From Aradus depressus (taxonomy: Eukaryota; Arthropoda; Insecta; Hemiptera; Aradidae), in NCBI GenBank assembly GCA_963662175.1, contig OY759223.1, positions 13,680,249 through 13,744,248 of the forward strand: a stretch of DNA of 64,000 nt, read 5' to 3'. Positions within the stretch are counted from its first letter, which is position 1. The number at the start of each line of letters is the position of its first letter. Shown here one piece after another: positions 1 through 12,449 of this stretch. Below the pieces are notes generated by a model, which worked only from the letters and a program-made list of their open reading frames with translations, ran no database searches and was not told where the DNA came from. The position numbers and the translations under genes are program-made.

Positions 1-679
1 AACAAATAAATATATATATATATATATAGTATATAACCCTTCGATAGGTAGCGTTAAGAAGTTGAGCTAAATTTCGCTCAATTTTTGTTTCGCCGCACAC
101 CGTTTCAAGGTTGATAGTGAATAATAGAGCTAATGGACGTATATTATCAACAGAATTTAAGCCGATTGGCAATTTCTATATTTTTTAATATCCGATAAAA
201 AGTCAAGAGGGCAAATAGCAAATGTGCCGCAATCTACAGGTTAGGGTTACGTCGTTACGTCAATTGTCCTTCGCTGAATACATTAATGACGTAGAATATG
301 TGAGATATTGCCATGAAATAGTGACGACACGACATAGAACGTTGTAGTCTGCTGCACTGTTGCCCCATTATTTTTATTTTATTTTTTTGTTTTTAGATTT
401 ACAACTATCTTTGCGCATATTTCGATACGACGTGGTTTGGCTCTCTTTGGGCTTGCTAATTTTGAAATGTTTTTTAAACATTTCTTTCTGCGCAAGCAGT
501 TTACCGGGTCACCTCAAATCCGCTATAATAGGGTGAGTGTTCTTCCAGCTCCCTTGTCGCAAAACATCTAATTAAGGGTCACATGCTACATTCAAGTGTT
601 CTATAGGTGCATATTTACGGCGAAAAAGTCTTTAAATTCTAATATTTTTAACTATTTTAACGATTTTTTTTCTTATCAG
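1..679. other. Intron of copy A at left edge
   Basis: An AT-rich stretch with a short (TA)n run near 11-28. I see no exon or mobile element here. Position 680 is an acceptor, so this is intron sequence. Confidence 0.5.
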
Positions 680-3600
680 GTTTACGTGAGTCAGGGAAAT
701 GGATTGATGCAGCAAGCCACACTGATCCCACAACAGCAGCTTCAGCAGACGTCACTCCTGGCAGCTTCACAGCAGCCTCAGATCATCACCCAGGCCAGCT
801 ATCCTATACAGGTTAGGTCCATTTACGTATTTGCTGTATTTTAATATATAAGGGCCTGCTTTTAATACAATTATGCTTAAGAACTTCTAAGCTGAGTAAC
901 GTGAACTTATTATGGACATATATGGCAACGCAGAATGAATAGGCCTCGGTCAACAGTCTCGGGACACACTTTGTCGCCACTCGGCGCATCTGCAGTTCAG
1001 TTAAAATTTCTTGACAAGAGCCAAATGAAATGTTGTATTCCTCTGCCATTTCACGGATGGTTAGGCGACGATTTGACGCACGAGAACGTTCACTCTGGCA
1101 ACATGATCGTCGTTAGTCGAAGTTGATGGGCATCCTGAACGAGGATTGTCTTCTGAGGATGTCCGGCCTTCTTTGAGCCTCTTGTACCACTCATGACACC
1201 GTGATCGACTCAGACATTCATCCCCAAAAGCCTCTTGCAACATCTGAAATGTTTCTGTAAAAGTTTTACCCAACTTCACATAAAACTTAACACGAACGGG
1301 TTGCTCTTCTTTTTGATTCATTTAACAAAACATCACAACATAACCAAACAGGAAAAACTTGTTTCACATAAACGCCTGTTACTCCACAGCAAAGTAGGTT
1401 GTAGAGAATCTAAAAAAAACAGCTGAGCTCAGGAAGAGTCACAACAACTAATGCTGCCAACCGTACCGCTCTCCAACGCTCCGTTAGCGCGCCATCCCAA
1501 AAGTCCTGGAACGTTTTGATCATCCTCGTACGTTTAGCTCTGTGTAGCCGAAATTCCAAGAGCATCTCGGGTGTTCAAATCCACCAGGAAATTATCACAA
1601 AAGAAAATGACCCAATGTTATAATATATATTGAGTACGATTTATGTTAAATTGAATAAAAATCACTCTCACACTATTGATGGTGGGTGGGTTTTCTACCT
1701 ATGTTATCCAAAGCCTGAAGGCCCATTAATATTTTACTATCAACTCGAGAAGCGGAGGATCCTTTCGAAGCTCTGTTTCCTCAACTCATCTGGGTGGAGG
1801 AACGCCTCATCAGAGATATGAATCACCTTCACATTGGCCCAGGATGTGTAGCGTGGTTTCCTCCATCCCTTCACATCTTCCGGATTCTGAACATGACCCA
1901 TTTTACCGAGGGGTGCCTGCTAGGGACCCGATCACTTCTCTCAATGTCATCCAGGGTTGGTCTCAGGAGTTCTATTCCTGTCCAGTATTCTATTCAACTC
2001 TTTTGACTGGAGTCCATCTAACTAAATACATGGATATATTTCAAAAAGCAGTTTTATTTACTAATTATGATTAAAATAAATTATCATGTTCTTAATGTTC
2101 TTGATTCCAGTATATGCAGAATGGACAGATGGTTCTCGCGTATCCCAACGTAGTTCGACCAGTTACTGCTCCCACAGGTCAGCAACAGGCGCAGCAGGTG
2201 AGTTTTACATTTGCACTATTCCGAACCCGCTTTTGAAATTTGTATTTTTGAATTGAAAATTTACCTAATTTAAAATGAAATCATACATTTTCCTCGCTTT
2301 GTAAAATATAGGCTATAGTCACTCGACTGCCTTCCGGTTTGCTCTCAGCTTAAACTGTACTATTGTAATATTTGATTATATTCGTAAATAAAACTACATA
2401 ATAAAAAAATAGTTTCTAGCTACAAATATATAGTTGGGTACGTACGAAGTTAGATTAAATATTTATTTTCTTGATGTTAAAGTAAAAATTAATACTTTGC
2501 TTGTTATTTGTGTGTTATTCCAAAGCTTAGATCTAAAGGAATCCAGCCTAGGCCCCTAGTTTTTTGTTTATGTGGTAGATGAAAAAACATTGAGCACGTT
2601 GTCCTTCGGATGGGACGTCATGTGATGGTCCCGAGCCTGTATGATGTCAAATACTCGTTAAAGACCCCCTACCTCATTTGGATGAGTACAATTTAGGACT
2701 CCCATAGTAGAGTGGGGCTCATGTCCACCAGAGTGACGAAAGAGCGCTCCGGTAGTAGGCGATATGACCTCGTAGTTAAAGCCCGGACGTGAGTCACAAT
2801 AACTAACTCTAAATAAAGAAAAAATGTTTTTTCAAGAACTGAGAATAACAAAGATTGTTATTCATTCCATATTTTCATAAGTATTTCTAAAAACATTTTT
2901 ATTATTATTCATATCAATTGATGAGGTTATTTAGGATTATGGGTAATCTGAAAATGTAATTTTTTGGAATAGTTTGGTTTATGCTGCCAATTCTAGACTT
3001 TGCAGCTTTGTGTTATGGAGATAGTAGGGAGTCGATATGGATATTTCTGTTTTTTCCTTAAGGAAGGCTCCAGTTAAATAAAAATATTGATATTTTTTTA
3101 TTAGTTTATTTTAATATTCTGGTATGATTTTTAGGTGATGTTGGTTCAGTACACGCCACAGCGACCCTCAGTAGTTCCAGGTCGAACTACCGCCCAGAAC
3201 ACGATACCTCAGATAGTGCAGATACTGAATCCTCAGACAGGCCAGTACCAGCATGTACTTCAGCATGTTCAGCCTCAAATTCAGATGCAACAGGTAAAAT
3301 ATAGGCTTACGATTAGTAAAAACAATACATTTTCCATATATAGTCAATATAAGTAAGATGGGGAGCGACTACTAAGAAGGAAGCTCAGCATGTCTTCGGG
3401 AAAGGGATAAAGAGCAGTAGGTGCTTAGGTCCTTTGGCGCTAGCCAACTTTGTACTGGATGAGTGTAAAAAAGTTGACATTTTTTTGGAGGAGGTAATTT
3501 TAAGAAAAAAAATTTCATATCTTGGGTCCTATTCTATTTAGTTATGGAACTCGGGCCATTACAATATCCGCACACAAACACAATATCTGCATATTCGGAT

Positions 3601-6600
3601 GCACTATAATATTTCATCTTTTAACAGCAACACAAGCAAAATTGGGTTTACGCATTTCGTTTTTTAAGAACATAATGTTCAAGATAAGATAATTTCTTAA
3701 AAAGGACTATATACCATGTTTTAGGGAGTGAAATATATAATAAGCCCAAATTATTGTTCACAAAAATGTATACTTTTATAGTTGGCGCTTGGTCAGGGTG
3801 TGGGTAACAACATGATGGGAGGCGGGGTATTGATGCCAGTGCAACAGCAGCAACAACAACAAGGCCAGCAACAACAGCTGGTCCAGCAGGCTATACAGTT
3901 TGCACAGTCTCCTGGTCAATCTCAAGGCATGATCATCACCACCCAACAACCTTCAAATCAACAACAGGTAACACACGTTTTGTTAGTATTGTGTTCATAT
4001 GAATTCGGTTAAACTAATAACTTATTGTGTTCTAAATCCTAACATCTTACTTTAGATTGCAGTATCTCAGGCTAATCTTCAGCTACAGCAGCAGGGTGAA
4101 AGATCATCTCCAGCCAATCAGGTCAGACATAACACATCATTTTTTACTTCCCCCAGCTTTATAAAGTATAGGGGAAGTTATGTAATCGGTCAGAAGTTGA
4201 GTTTAAACCGTTTTTCCGACACCCTGATTCGAAAAATGGCAAAAAAAAAAATGTGTCAGTAAACGCGATAACTCCCGATATAATGAATGTATCGACAAGA
4301 TATTTTATATGTTTATCCAGAAACGCATAAGGATGACATTTATTGATTTTCAGCCAAATTGGCCAAAGAGAAGGGGGAATTAGGGGGGAGGCTTGATCCG
4401 AAAACTCTAATAACTGTCGTTTTAAAGAATGTATCGACACAAAATTTCATATATCGCACCCCCAGTTCAAGACTATCGTAACTCAAAAAAGCTAGTTTGT
4501 GGGAAAACAAGATTTAAGATTTTTATTTTTTCTCCCTTTTTCTATATCTCTCTTTTTCTCTTCACGGGTCACCGACAGACTTGCTTTTCATTCATGTGAT
4601 ACATAAATTCAAGACTAGCGTAAGTCAAAATCCGATACTATTGCACTAAACAATTTAAGGGACATTTATTAATGTAATACTATTTTTTGTAAATAATAAT
4701 AGTGACATATTACATTTTGAGTTGCAATACTATAGCACCCTATAGAGTTTACAATGAAGAATCTTAATATGTATGTAACTCAAAAATGAATTTTGAACTG
4801 GGGGTGCGATATGTAAATTCAAAAGCCCATGAGGACGACACTTATTAATTTTCAGTTGAATCGGCCGAATGGAAGAGGGTTCAGGGTAGGGGTTTCAACT
4901 CAAAAACACACCCGAAGATTTTTTCATTTTTAAGTTGTGCTGATGCTTACATTGTCTGACCTAGAGTAAAGAGGAAAGAAATATATTAGTAACTATAGTA
5001 TAGAGTGATTAATTGTGTTATTAATTGAAAACAGATGCAACAGACTGTGGGATTGCAGCAACAGCAGCTACAACAAGGCAGGCCTCAACAAGGAGTGAAG
5101 AGGAGGTTCGAGCCCGGCCCTCCAGCCCCTGTCCCTCCTCCCACACTCCAGGTATGCATAGTTTAACAACATTCCATGAATCGAATAAAGAAAAATTCGG
5201 CAAAAATAAAACACGTTTCGCTTAACTGAGATTCCTTTTTTGGATGCTTGCAGATATCTTCAAAATGGTGGTTCTTAAGGTAAAATAAAAGAATTTCTTT
5301 TATCTTAACATCCAGGGCATTTTGATTAGCTTAAAAATATTTTTATAAGCGATTAAAAAAACATTTATTTTAGCTTAGGAAGAAGTGACTGTCAACAAGC
5401 AAAAACAAAAATCAGTTGATCGAAACGTAACCATGTTTTTTTCGAATTCTCAGAATTTCAACAATTTTTTCTCTTCGTTTTATTGAAAGTTTACTTTTAG
5501 AGTGTGAATAAACATCCTGGAACTATCTCGTAGGATCAATGACCCATATTTTTATTACTTAATTCAATTTTTTCATTCCTTATGTCTTTTAGAACATCTT
5601 CCCACCACCGCAGACGTTGCAATCATCAGTTACACTTCAATCACTGAGAAAAGGAATGGGGTAAGTTTTTTTTATTTTCTAATGAGTATGATGAGTTTAA
5701 TTTTTTTTGTGAAACAAGGATATTTTTTTTTTTTAATTTTTCATATTGTTGTCTTATTTGTAACGTAAAAAGAAGTCACATTCAAAAGAAGCCAGTAAGG
5801 TTATACATACAGTACGAAGCGGCTGGACCATCGTCTCCGGAGTCTTCCTCAGATAGGTGACGCGGCGAATAACGAGTCAGTCGTCGTGGAGAGATCCGGA
5901 TAGGACCGGTCCGACAATGCGTTACCAGTGTGCCCTGTGAACTAGTACCTAGCACCGAACCATGCTGTATTTTTTCTTCGTCATTTTGAGTTCAGCTGTT
6001 TGATTTCTTGTATGGAGGATATCTTTAAGAGTGAGGCGCTGCAGGATCTGTACTTCTTCATCCTCACTCTAGCCAAGTCCGTGAGGAGCCACTAACGCCA
6101 GGAACATGGAAGTTCATTGAACCTTTTCTATCTGAAGTCGTCAAGAACCGTTTCCTTTCTTGACTTGGGTCCAGTCTCATGTTCAATCCTGCAGCACCAC
6201 ACCCTAAACGTGGCGTCTCATGTTTGTAACTTAATATTGGTCAATTTTTCAGTTATTATTTTAGTTGTTCATTACCTGACAAAAAAGTCTAACTAATAAT
6301 CAAGTAATCGCTATATTTATAAATTTGCGAACGTGAGTTACTATGTTTTATAATTAAATTAATGATATATATGTTGTATTAATTTTTTTTTTTTAGAATC
6401 TCTTATAAGATCTTCTAAAGTCTTTCCTTAACCCTTCAAATTCTTCGTTTTTCTCTCTTTCACAGTTGTCTGTTGGAGATTTCCTGCCATCTCGTAACTC
6501 ACCATTTCTTCTTCGACAATTTTCTTCTGGACCTGCATCATCTTCTCTCGTTCCATCAAAGTTTTACGTGATTCTTTTTTCTGACATTCTCTCCATTTCA

Positions 6601-9600
6601 GCGAACCTTGCTGTATTTTTTCTTCGTCGTTTTGAGTAAGATTGGTTCTAGAACTCATCATTTCATTGTTTTGAACCTTGGCTCTTCTGGACCTCCTGAA
6701 ATCTTCAGCGGAGTCATTTCTGATTTTCATTGACAATATTTTTTCCAGGTCTTGGACTGAATAATGACTATTTAGCTTTTTATTGTCCTTTGTGGTAATA
6801 AACGTACATGGACAGGCTTGAGTGACGGGGTGAGGGGGAAGACGTTGCTGCGATGGAGTGATTGGACGAGAGACGAAGAAGACTGATAATGGCTTCTTTA
6901 ATAGGAGAAGTGGAAATGTTCTCTGTAACATAGCTACATCGCACGGAGTTGAACACAGTATTCCAGTGGCTTCATTTTTCCTTAGTGATTCATGTTGAGA
7001 GTTCAACTTAATTTAATTTTTAGGCTCTGTTTTTCTATATTCCTTTCTTGTTCATAAAAGTTGCATTCTCAACATCCTGATCAATGACATCTCCCACTGC
7101 ACACTGTATTCGCCTGAAAACATTCATAATTTAACATATGATCAACGTTTTTCTATATCATTTAGTGCAAAACCAAGAATGTTTTATAAATTGGGATTAA
7201 AAACTTGTACAAGTTGTAACAAAGTCCTAGACAGTCACGAAAATTGTATAGTAAATGAGTCGTATATTTCCAAAGCCAGACAAGTTAAGGAGCAAAAACT
7301 TCCTCATCGCTAATATTCAATAATTTCTTCAATAACAATAGCATTTTACAAGAGCTCCATACTCCATATCTACTTCTTTTTTTCCGAGGGTTGATTGTGT
7401 CACCGCGGCCAGAATACGCCTGTTGTGTGCTGGTCCCTACAGCAGTCTTGTATCTTTAATAATGTCTAGGTTTCTGCGCAGGTTCACTCGATTATCTGCC
7501 TCGGTTCCGTTATGGCAGACCCGAAGCAGTAAAATCTGCTTTCTAGTGTTCCTATCTATTTGAACCGTTACTATCAAGAAAACAAATATATATTAATGAG
7601 ATGCGAGTTTTTTTCTTTTCTTGTAAAATATATTTTAATTTAGAAGCTGGATTTATTTAAATGGTTTTGCGTAAAACGGACTGTACTTTCTTACCAACCT
7701 AACATTACATTGGGCAACTGTGTACTTTCCAATTTTTTAAGCAGCACTGTTTGGGTCATCGGGTTCACAATGCATATCGCATGTCAATATATCATTGACA
7801 ATATTGTAATAATTAAGTAAACCATGACCGCTTACCAACTATTGATGTTTTACTGCCCTGTATAGTTTGTTGTTGTTTTTACAAGAAATGTTGCAGGCGG
7901 TGAGGAAGAGGAACATCATAATATAGTAAAGATTGTTTCAGACCTGAAGGCGTTCAGCAAGTTGCACGGCAACCGCCTCCTCCGCAACAAGCTCCTCCGA
8001 ATCAACAACATCTGCCGCAACACTTGATTCAGCAACAGTTTGTTCAGCAGCAATTTGCTCAACAGCAACAGCAATTAGTACAGCAACAGCAGCAGCAGCA
8101 TTTGGTACCTCAACAACAACAACATTTGGTACAACAGCAACAACCACAGCATATGGTGCCACAGCAACCGCATATGGTGACGCAACAACAACCACAGCAT
8201 TTGGTAGCTCAACAGCCACAGCAACATCAGCAACAAGGTCAGCAGTTGCCTGACGAAGTCCAACAGGATCTTGACAAAGCGGCTCAGTCGAACTTAACGA
8301 CAGGTAACCAGGCGGGTCTGCGACACATGCATCCTGCTTCATTTTTCGTAAATCATTGATTGTTTACAATGTTTTTATTTAGCTGTTATTTGTTTTGGAG
8401 CTGCGATCAACAGGCTATCAACGTATAGTTCTTCTTATTTCTTCACATATTCTCTTCATAATTTATTTAACACTCCAGCTTGCTATACTATCGTTATCAT
8501 CCTATCCGTGATGATGAGTTGCTCTGGAGTTGCGGGTACTTGTCAAACATCCGTCATGAACCTGGTCTCCCTCCTGTTCTATTTCCTTAGAGCTGATCCA
8601 TGGTCTCACTGCAGTTTTTATCCTATTCAAAGTGCTCTCCGCGCTGTCTTCACATCTGTTTCCATGCTTTCACTTTGTCTTAGACCCATATCCTCCGGAG
8701 CTTAGGGAGTTCCAGTTTTTTTTCACGATTGTTATGACAATTTGTTGGCGACACTCCTTTATCCCCACCCCATTATACAGCGACATTCCACCCTAACACT
8801 TCCCACCTATTCTCCCCGAGGAGTTCGACGAACATGGCAGAGGGATCTGCTCCGCGACTTATTTTTATTTACTATATAAGTTGGTCAGTTTTGGGGGTTG
8901 GGCAAACTTATATAGTTTTCAATGTTGTTTTTGTTTTGTTCAGTAGATGTCAAGAATGAAGAGCTACAATTCCTCATCTAATAATTTTCAGGATTATCTT
9001 TTTTTTTTTGGAACTCATAAAGAGAGCAGTTGTTTCTTCATTTATTTATTGGCAGATAGGAGCGGTGTCACTTCGAGAAAATGATACATTCTGATAAATA
9101 CGTTAGGGAGAGAAAATTACACTGGGTTGAAGTCATTGTGTACGAAGAACAATCACTTTCATTCAATAATGGCTTTAAAAAAAAATGAAACTGTCGAATC
9201 GCGCTACTATTGAAGAACTGTTGGTCAAACAATGGGTCTAAAAAGGTGAGTTGGATTGCTACATAACTCCCTGCTCCCAAACTTGGGCCCTTCCCCAAGA
9301 AGTGTTGAGGAGTGTCACTGTTGAATTTTGCTCTTGATGTCTACCCTAATCATTGTTATTGTCATCATCAACATTACAAGACATTCTAGGGAATTATCTA
9401 AGCCGTTCGCCAATTTTTCTCACACGACCAATTTAATTATCCATATATCTACGTTCAAATGAGAAACAATTTATAAAATCTGACGACGACTTACTGAGAA
9501 TGTACTTACACTGCTCGCCTAAGTTGTTTCAAATGCATAATTATTTTTATGTGATAAAATTTTGCTGCAAAAGCCACTGGTATGAATATATTCTTAATAT

Positions 9601-12449
9601 AACAGTACGTTTGTTTTATAAAGTTAACCTTTGAGGGAGCTATAGTGTGGAAACAGTTTCTCAAATGGTTTCGAAAGTGGAATCTTAACTAGAACAGTGG
9701 GAAGACAGAGGCGAAGGTGTTCGATTTACGCAGTTTTTCGCAGAACACCACAGAACGCTACATATCAACTTCCAATTCCATGGAATACTAAAGACCAGGA
9801 TGTGCGCTATCTTGGAATGCACCTTAACACACGACTATCATGGCGCCTTTACATCAACACGCACGACTCAGGCTCATAAACTGGAATATACCACTCAGAA
9901 ACTCATGCACACACTATTAGTCAATAATACTTCCACTCTTAACCTACGCTTGCCCCGAATGGTTATGCACTAGCCACAACAACGTAGCAAGATTACAAAC
10001 ATTTTAAAACAACGCACCCTGGTTTATCAGGAATACCCAAATCCATCGTGAATTGGGAGTTGCTCCTTTTGCAGCCAACATCGAGAAACTCACGGAGCGG
10101 TCCACTATAGTCTGTAGCTCGCAAACTTTAATTTTAATTTCCACATTTTGTTTTTCAATTTGTGAATAGTACATAATATAGTACTGGTCATAAAAATTAT
10201 TATTATTTTTTAATATAGCAGTCTAAGTTTGTTTTGTAGAGTTGACCTTTGAGGGAGCTATAAGGTAGAAAAAATATTTTTTTTAATGCTTTGTCTCAAT
10301 GAGTGACTGTTTCGGCGATGGGACATTGTGCAGCTGTACTGCACTTGGTATCATCTCTTTTTGCTTTCCTTACAGGCTCTACGTCGGGACAAAGTGCATA
10401 CCAGTTATGCAGAAGCATGGCATACAGTTAGCAGAAGGCATCCTCTTGCATCTGAAAGCGTTGCCCAATGGCCTTTATTTTATTTCTTTGTTAATAGCTC
10501 TGACTCAATAACAGTTTCTATTCTTTTCAGTTCTCCAGGTTAGCGTTCCTGTGAAGTCTGAGGCCTGCTGTCTTTGACCTTCTAGTTTTACCCATATCCC
10601 ATACTTCTCTCATTTTCTTATCATTCCATGGCAGTGAAGTGACAAAAACTCATATGTCAATTATTGATGGTCTGTGCTTTATTGTTTCCAAAACGTCCAT
10701 AAAAAATTCCGCACTTTCTGCAAGATCATGTAGTTCACAACTTTGGCAAAAATGTATATTTATTTACAATAGAAATAAAATAAGTTGTCTTCTCTGTTTA
10801 TTCACATCCAGAGCCGGTTTTCAAAGCAACTGCGTCCTCGTCATCGGTACACTATCAGTTTAACTAAACAGTAAGCAGTACATGAAACAATGGGAAGACC
10901 TATTTTATTCCTATGATAAATCTCATCCCAGAACATCTTAATAATAATATCACATATATTTTTAGTTGAATTATTGACATTTTCAGTTTGAACATCTGCT
11001 ATCTTGGTTAGTATTACACTCATAAAATTTTGTTTATCGATATTGTTAGCGAAAAATCAAATTTGATGTTTTCTGAAGTGTTGGAATTTTTGAAAGACGA
11101 TTTTTTTTTTTCATTTTTGCCAATATAAAAAATAAGTTGTTTCCCCACTCCTTTATTTTACAACCAAAACTTTTATTGTTTCATCTTCAGTGGTACGTCA
11201 TCAATGTAGTGCGACACCAACATTCACTGGTACAAACTGCACGAAGATGTTTGAAAACCGATTTCGGTTGTAAAATTAAGCAGTGGTAAAAGAACCTATC
11301 TCATCCCACTTACTATCATTTATAATCATATTTTTCTGTTAAGACAAAACTCAAAAAAATGGATATGGATCAGATCTGAATCATTGGAAGTTAATTGAAA
11401 TTTAAATATTCTTGTTGTTAAAAGCGTTTAACAATGTTTATCTAGAAAATATTATCTTTATATATGCTATAACCTCATTCTGTTCATCAATAAATTAATA
11501 TTTTCAGCATAATTTTTATTGGTGATGGAAAAAGATGAAGATATTTGTTCTCTTCCCGGAAGTCCCTCTGCCATATTCGTCTGGGATTGATGTGTGGAAT
11601 GCTTTTGTTATTTCCTGAAAGTTTGGAGAGACATTTTCTTTATTTGTATTTCTTTACTATATTCTGTTTTTACATTTTTTTAAACATTTCTGTTCCATAA
11701 CATATGATGTTCTTTCTTCTTCCAGGTTTCTGATATTTATTGATTCAAAAATGTGTGCTAATATACGTTTTTACTTTTTTTTTGTATTAATTATTATTAT
11801 TTATTGTTTTCATCAGATGAGGTTAAGCCCGAGCAAGCAAAACGTGGAAGACCAGCTCAAAGTAAGTATTTAAGAAATATATTATGATGCTGTTCCCATA
11901 TATACTTATTTTGTTCAGTTATATATGTATTTTTATTTATCATTTATTTATTTTTCTAATTTTTTTCTTTCTCTTCTCACTAAAATTAATTTTGTTTCAA
12001 TACTTTTAATGTATGCCATGTATTGATACCATTAATGTATTATGCTCTATCGATTTTTATTAATCTATTCTATTTTCTTCATATTTATATAGATTCTATA
12101 TTATATACATTCTTCTTTTTATATAGGCACATTTATTTTCGTTTATTTCTTCATTATTAAGCTTTTAATTTTAATTTTTTATTTATCTATATTTATTATT
12201 GTCTAGTTTTTCAGATGAAACTATGAATTGATAACAATTGTTGCAGATCTAGAAGGCGTATCAGAGAACACGAAGGGAACCAAGGTTGTCGACAGTGGTA
12301 AAGTTGGCTACTCAACTGCAGGGCCAGGTACAGAAACCTACCAGCAACAGGGTGGCTATCAACAACAAGCTCCACCCAACTATTCTATGTATAACGCTCC
12401 TCCGCCCTTCCATCCTCATCCCTACGGAACCTGGGCCATGCCCCAATAG
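680..12449 (+). CDS. KHDC4-like KH/Gln-rich protein, copy A (3' exons only)
   Basis: Ten exons join in frame with GT-AG introns: 680-811, 2111-2197, 3135-3293, 3782-3967, 4056-4121, 5035-5151, 5593-5660, 7942-8303, 11817-11861 and 12247-12449 (TAG at 12447). The protein part is about 440 residues, rich in Gln and Pro, with a KRRFEPGPPAPVPPP segment and an aromatic C-terminus (YSMYNAPPPFHP...WAMPQ). No KH domain is in view for this copy; it is inferred from copy B (23469-41748, - strand), which shares each exon in order and carries the KH exon. KHDC4-family proteins are RNA-binding and linked to pre-mRNA splicing, and end in a similar low-complexity tail. The first exon starts at phase 0 after TTATCAG, so the gene continues off the left edge. 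The family name is an inference; the exon chain is seen directly. Confidence 0.72.
937..1528 (-). mobile_element. mariner-like element, 5' end fragment
   Basis: Reading the - strand from 1528, a mariner-type terminal repeat (CGAGGATGATCAAAACGTTC) sits next to a TA dinucleotide at 1529-1530. About 200 bp of leader follow, then a transposase N-terminus starting at 1321 (MNQKEEQPVRVKFYVKLGKT, later CHEWYKRLKEGR and DNPRSGCPSTS). The frame breaks near 1055 and resumes in MAEEYNISFGSCQEILTE and RRVATKCVPRLLTE. This is the HTH part of a mariner transposase; the catalytic half and the other terminal repeat are missing. It lies in an intron of copy A and is dead. Confidence 0.8.
1533..2110. other. 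Intron remainder, no gene seen
   Basis: Intron sequence between the mariner fragment and the exon at 2111. Short open frames at 1630-2070 show no recognisable motif and are probably chance. Confidence 0.4.
2550..2800 (+). repeat. tRNA-derived SINE, 5'-truncated
   Basis: Shares the family body (TTGTCCTTCGGATGGGACG, CTCGTTAAAGACCCC, GTAGGCGATATGACCTCGTA) and ends CGTGAGTCACAATAACTAAC. The tRNA-like head with boxes A and B is missing. Tail type B (CACAATAACTAAC). Confidence 0.8.
3135..3293 (+). CDS. Copy A exon shared almost unchanged with copy B
   Basis: This phase-0 exon of 53 codons begins VMLVQYTPQRPSVVPG and ends in QIQMQQ before GTAAAA. Read against copy B exon 30731-30889 (- strand), I count three base differences in 159, and only the first codon changes (Val/Leu). 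Neighbouring exons differ much more, in residues and in length. Confidence 0.85.
3294..3660 (+). other. Intron segment conserved between the two gene copies
   Basis: This intronic stretch aligns with 30360-30730 read on the - strand. Landmarks such as GGGAGCGACTACTAAGAAGG, AAGGATAAAGAGCAGTAG and CATTACAATATCCGCACA are shared. No open frame runs through it. Sequence after about 3660 no longer matches. Confidence 0.75.
4150..4990. repeat. Intron repeat with inverted 40-bp arms
   Basis: The arm at about 4450-4490 (ATCGCACCCCCAGTTCAA...) returns inverted at about 4775-4815 (TTGAACTGGGGGTGCGAT), a MITE-like layout of about 365 bp. Flanking sequence repeats phrases such as AATGTATCGACA. No transposase is present. 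Confidence 0.5.
6428..7006 (-). CDS. Unrecognised 192-codon open frame antisense in copy A intron
   Basis: An uninterrupted - strand frame inside the 5661-7941 intron. It has a basic/hydrophobic first third, then a highly charged, probably helical part (e.g. KILSMKIRNDSAEDFRRSRR and ESRKTLMEREKMMQVQKK). The first codon of the open stretch is not ATG, so it may be an internal or last exon of a nested gene, or a fragment of an inserted gene. A second piece of the same sequence (TQNDEEKIQ followed by HGS) lies at about 5955-5995, also antisense. I do not recognise a family; the length and composition are better than chance in this AT-rich DNA. Confidence 0.35.
   Translation of the reverse strand: MNSQHESLRKNEATGILCSTPCDVAMLQRTFPLLLLKKPLSVFFVSRPITPSQQRLPPHPVTQACPCTFITTKDNKKLNSHYSVQDLEKILSMKIRNDSAEDFRRSRRAKVQNNEMMSSRTNLTQNDEEKIQQGSLKWRECQKKESRKTLMEREKMMQVQKKIVEEEMVSYEMAGNLQQTTVKERKTKNLKG
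7942..8303 (+). CDS. Copy A long poly-Gln exon
   Basis: The largest exon in copy A (about 120 codons) starts at phase 2 after TTTCAG and ends in ACGACAG before GTAACC. It encodes PEGVQQVARQPPPPQQAPP followed by a long imperfect Gln tract with periodic HLV/HMV units, then DEVQQDLDKAAQ. The matching copy B exon (25632-25924) has a different Gln/Pro arrangement but keeps the acidic end (VEETQQDLEKPP), so the Gln tract changes fast and the flanks do not. The open frame on the opposite strand is a by-product of CAG/CAA repeats. Confidence 0.82.
8720..8900 (+). mobile_element. jockey-like LINE 3' scrap
   Basis: A short + strand stretch reads GVRRTWQRDLLRD. The WQRDLL signature recurs at about 56570 at the end of a clearer jockey-like copy. 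Only the extreme C-terminus and 3' UTR appear to be left, inside the 8304-11816 intron. Confidence 0.45.
9690..10135 (+). mobile_element. jockey-like LINE fragment
   Basis: The frame at 9697-9879 contains DVRYLGMHLNTRLSWRLYIN, a pattern typical of the post-RT region of jockey-clade elements (YLGxxLDxxLxW). Other frames follow with LTYACPEW and ELGVAPFAANIEKL. Several frameshifts and stops show it is dead. Confidence 0.7.
10140..11816. other. Intron remainder of copy A, no gene seen
   Basis: AT-rich intron DNA. About 10200-10270 repeats a phrase from 9605-9660 (AGTTTGTTTTGTAGAGTTGA / TTTGAGGGAGCTATA), a small local duplication. Open frames here carry no recognised motif. Confidence 0.4.
12020..12195 (+). 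repeat. T-rich retroelement 3'-UTR piece in the last intron
   Basis: The stretch around ATTATGCTCTATCGATTTTT, followed by TTTATATAGAT, parallels 28780-28900 (ATTATGCTCGGTCGATTTAT...), which lies behind a CR1/L2-like C-terminus. It is probably an insertion from the same element family. Confidence 0.4.
12247..12449 (+). CDS. Copy A terminal exon
   Basis: Acceptor TTGCAG precedes NLEGVSENTKG (the Asn codon is split across the intron), followed by GYQQQAPPNYSMYNAPPPFH and a stop after WAMPQ. The copy B terminal exon (23469-23710, - strand) is colinear, with an added Gly/Pro-rich stretch. AATAAA-like motifs occur downstream near 12700, so the 3' UTR probably lies in 12450-12720. Confidence 0.8.

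Noticed and set aside
7938..8342. Ala/Val-rich and Leu-rich frames antisense to the Gln exon
   Set aside because: CAG/CAA repeats give open antisense frames; splice sites and the paralog support only the + strand reading.
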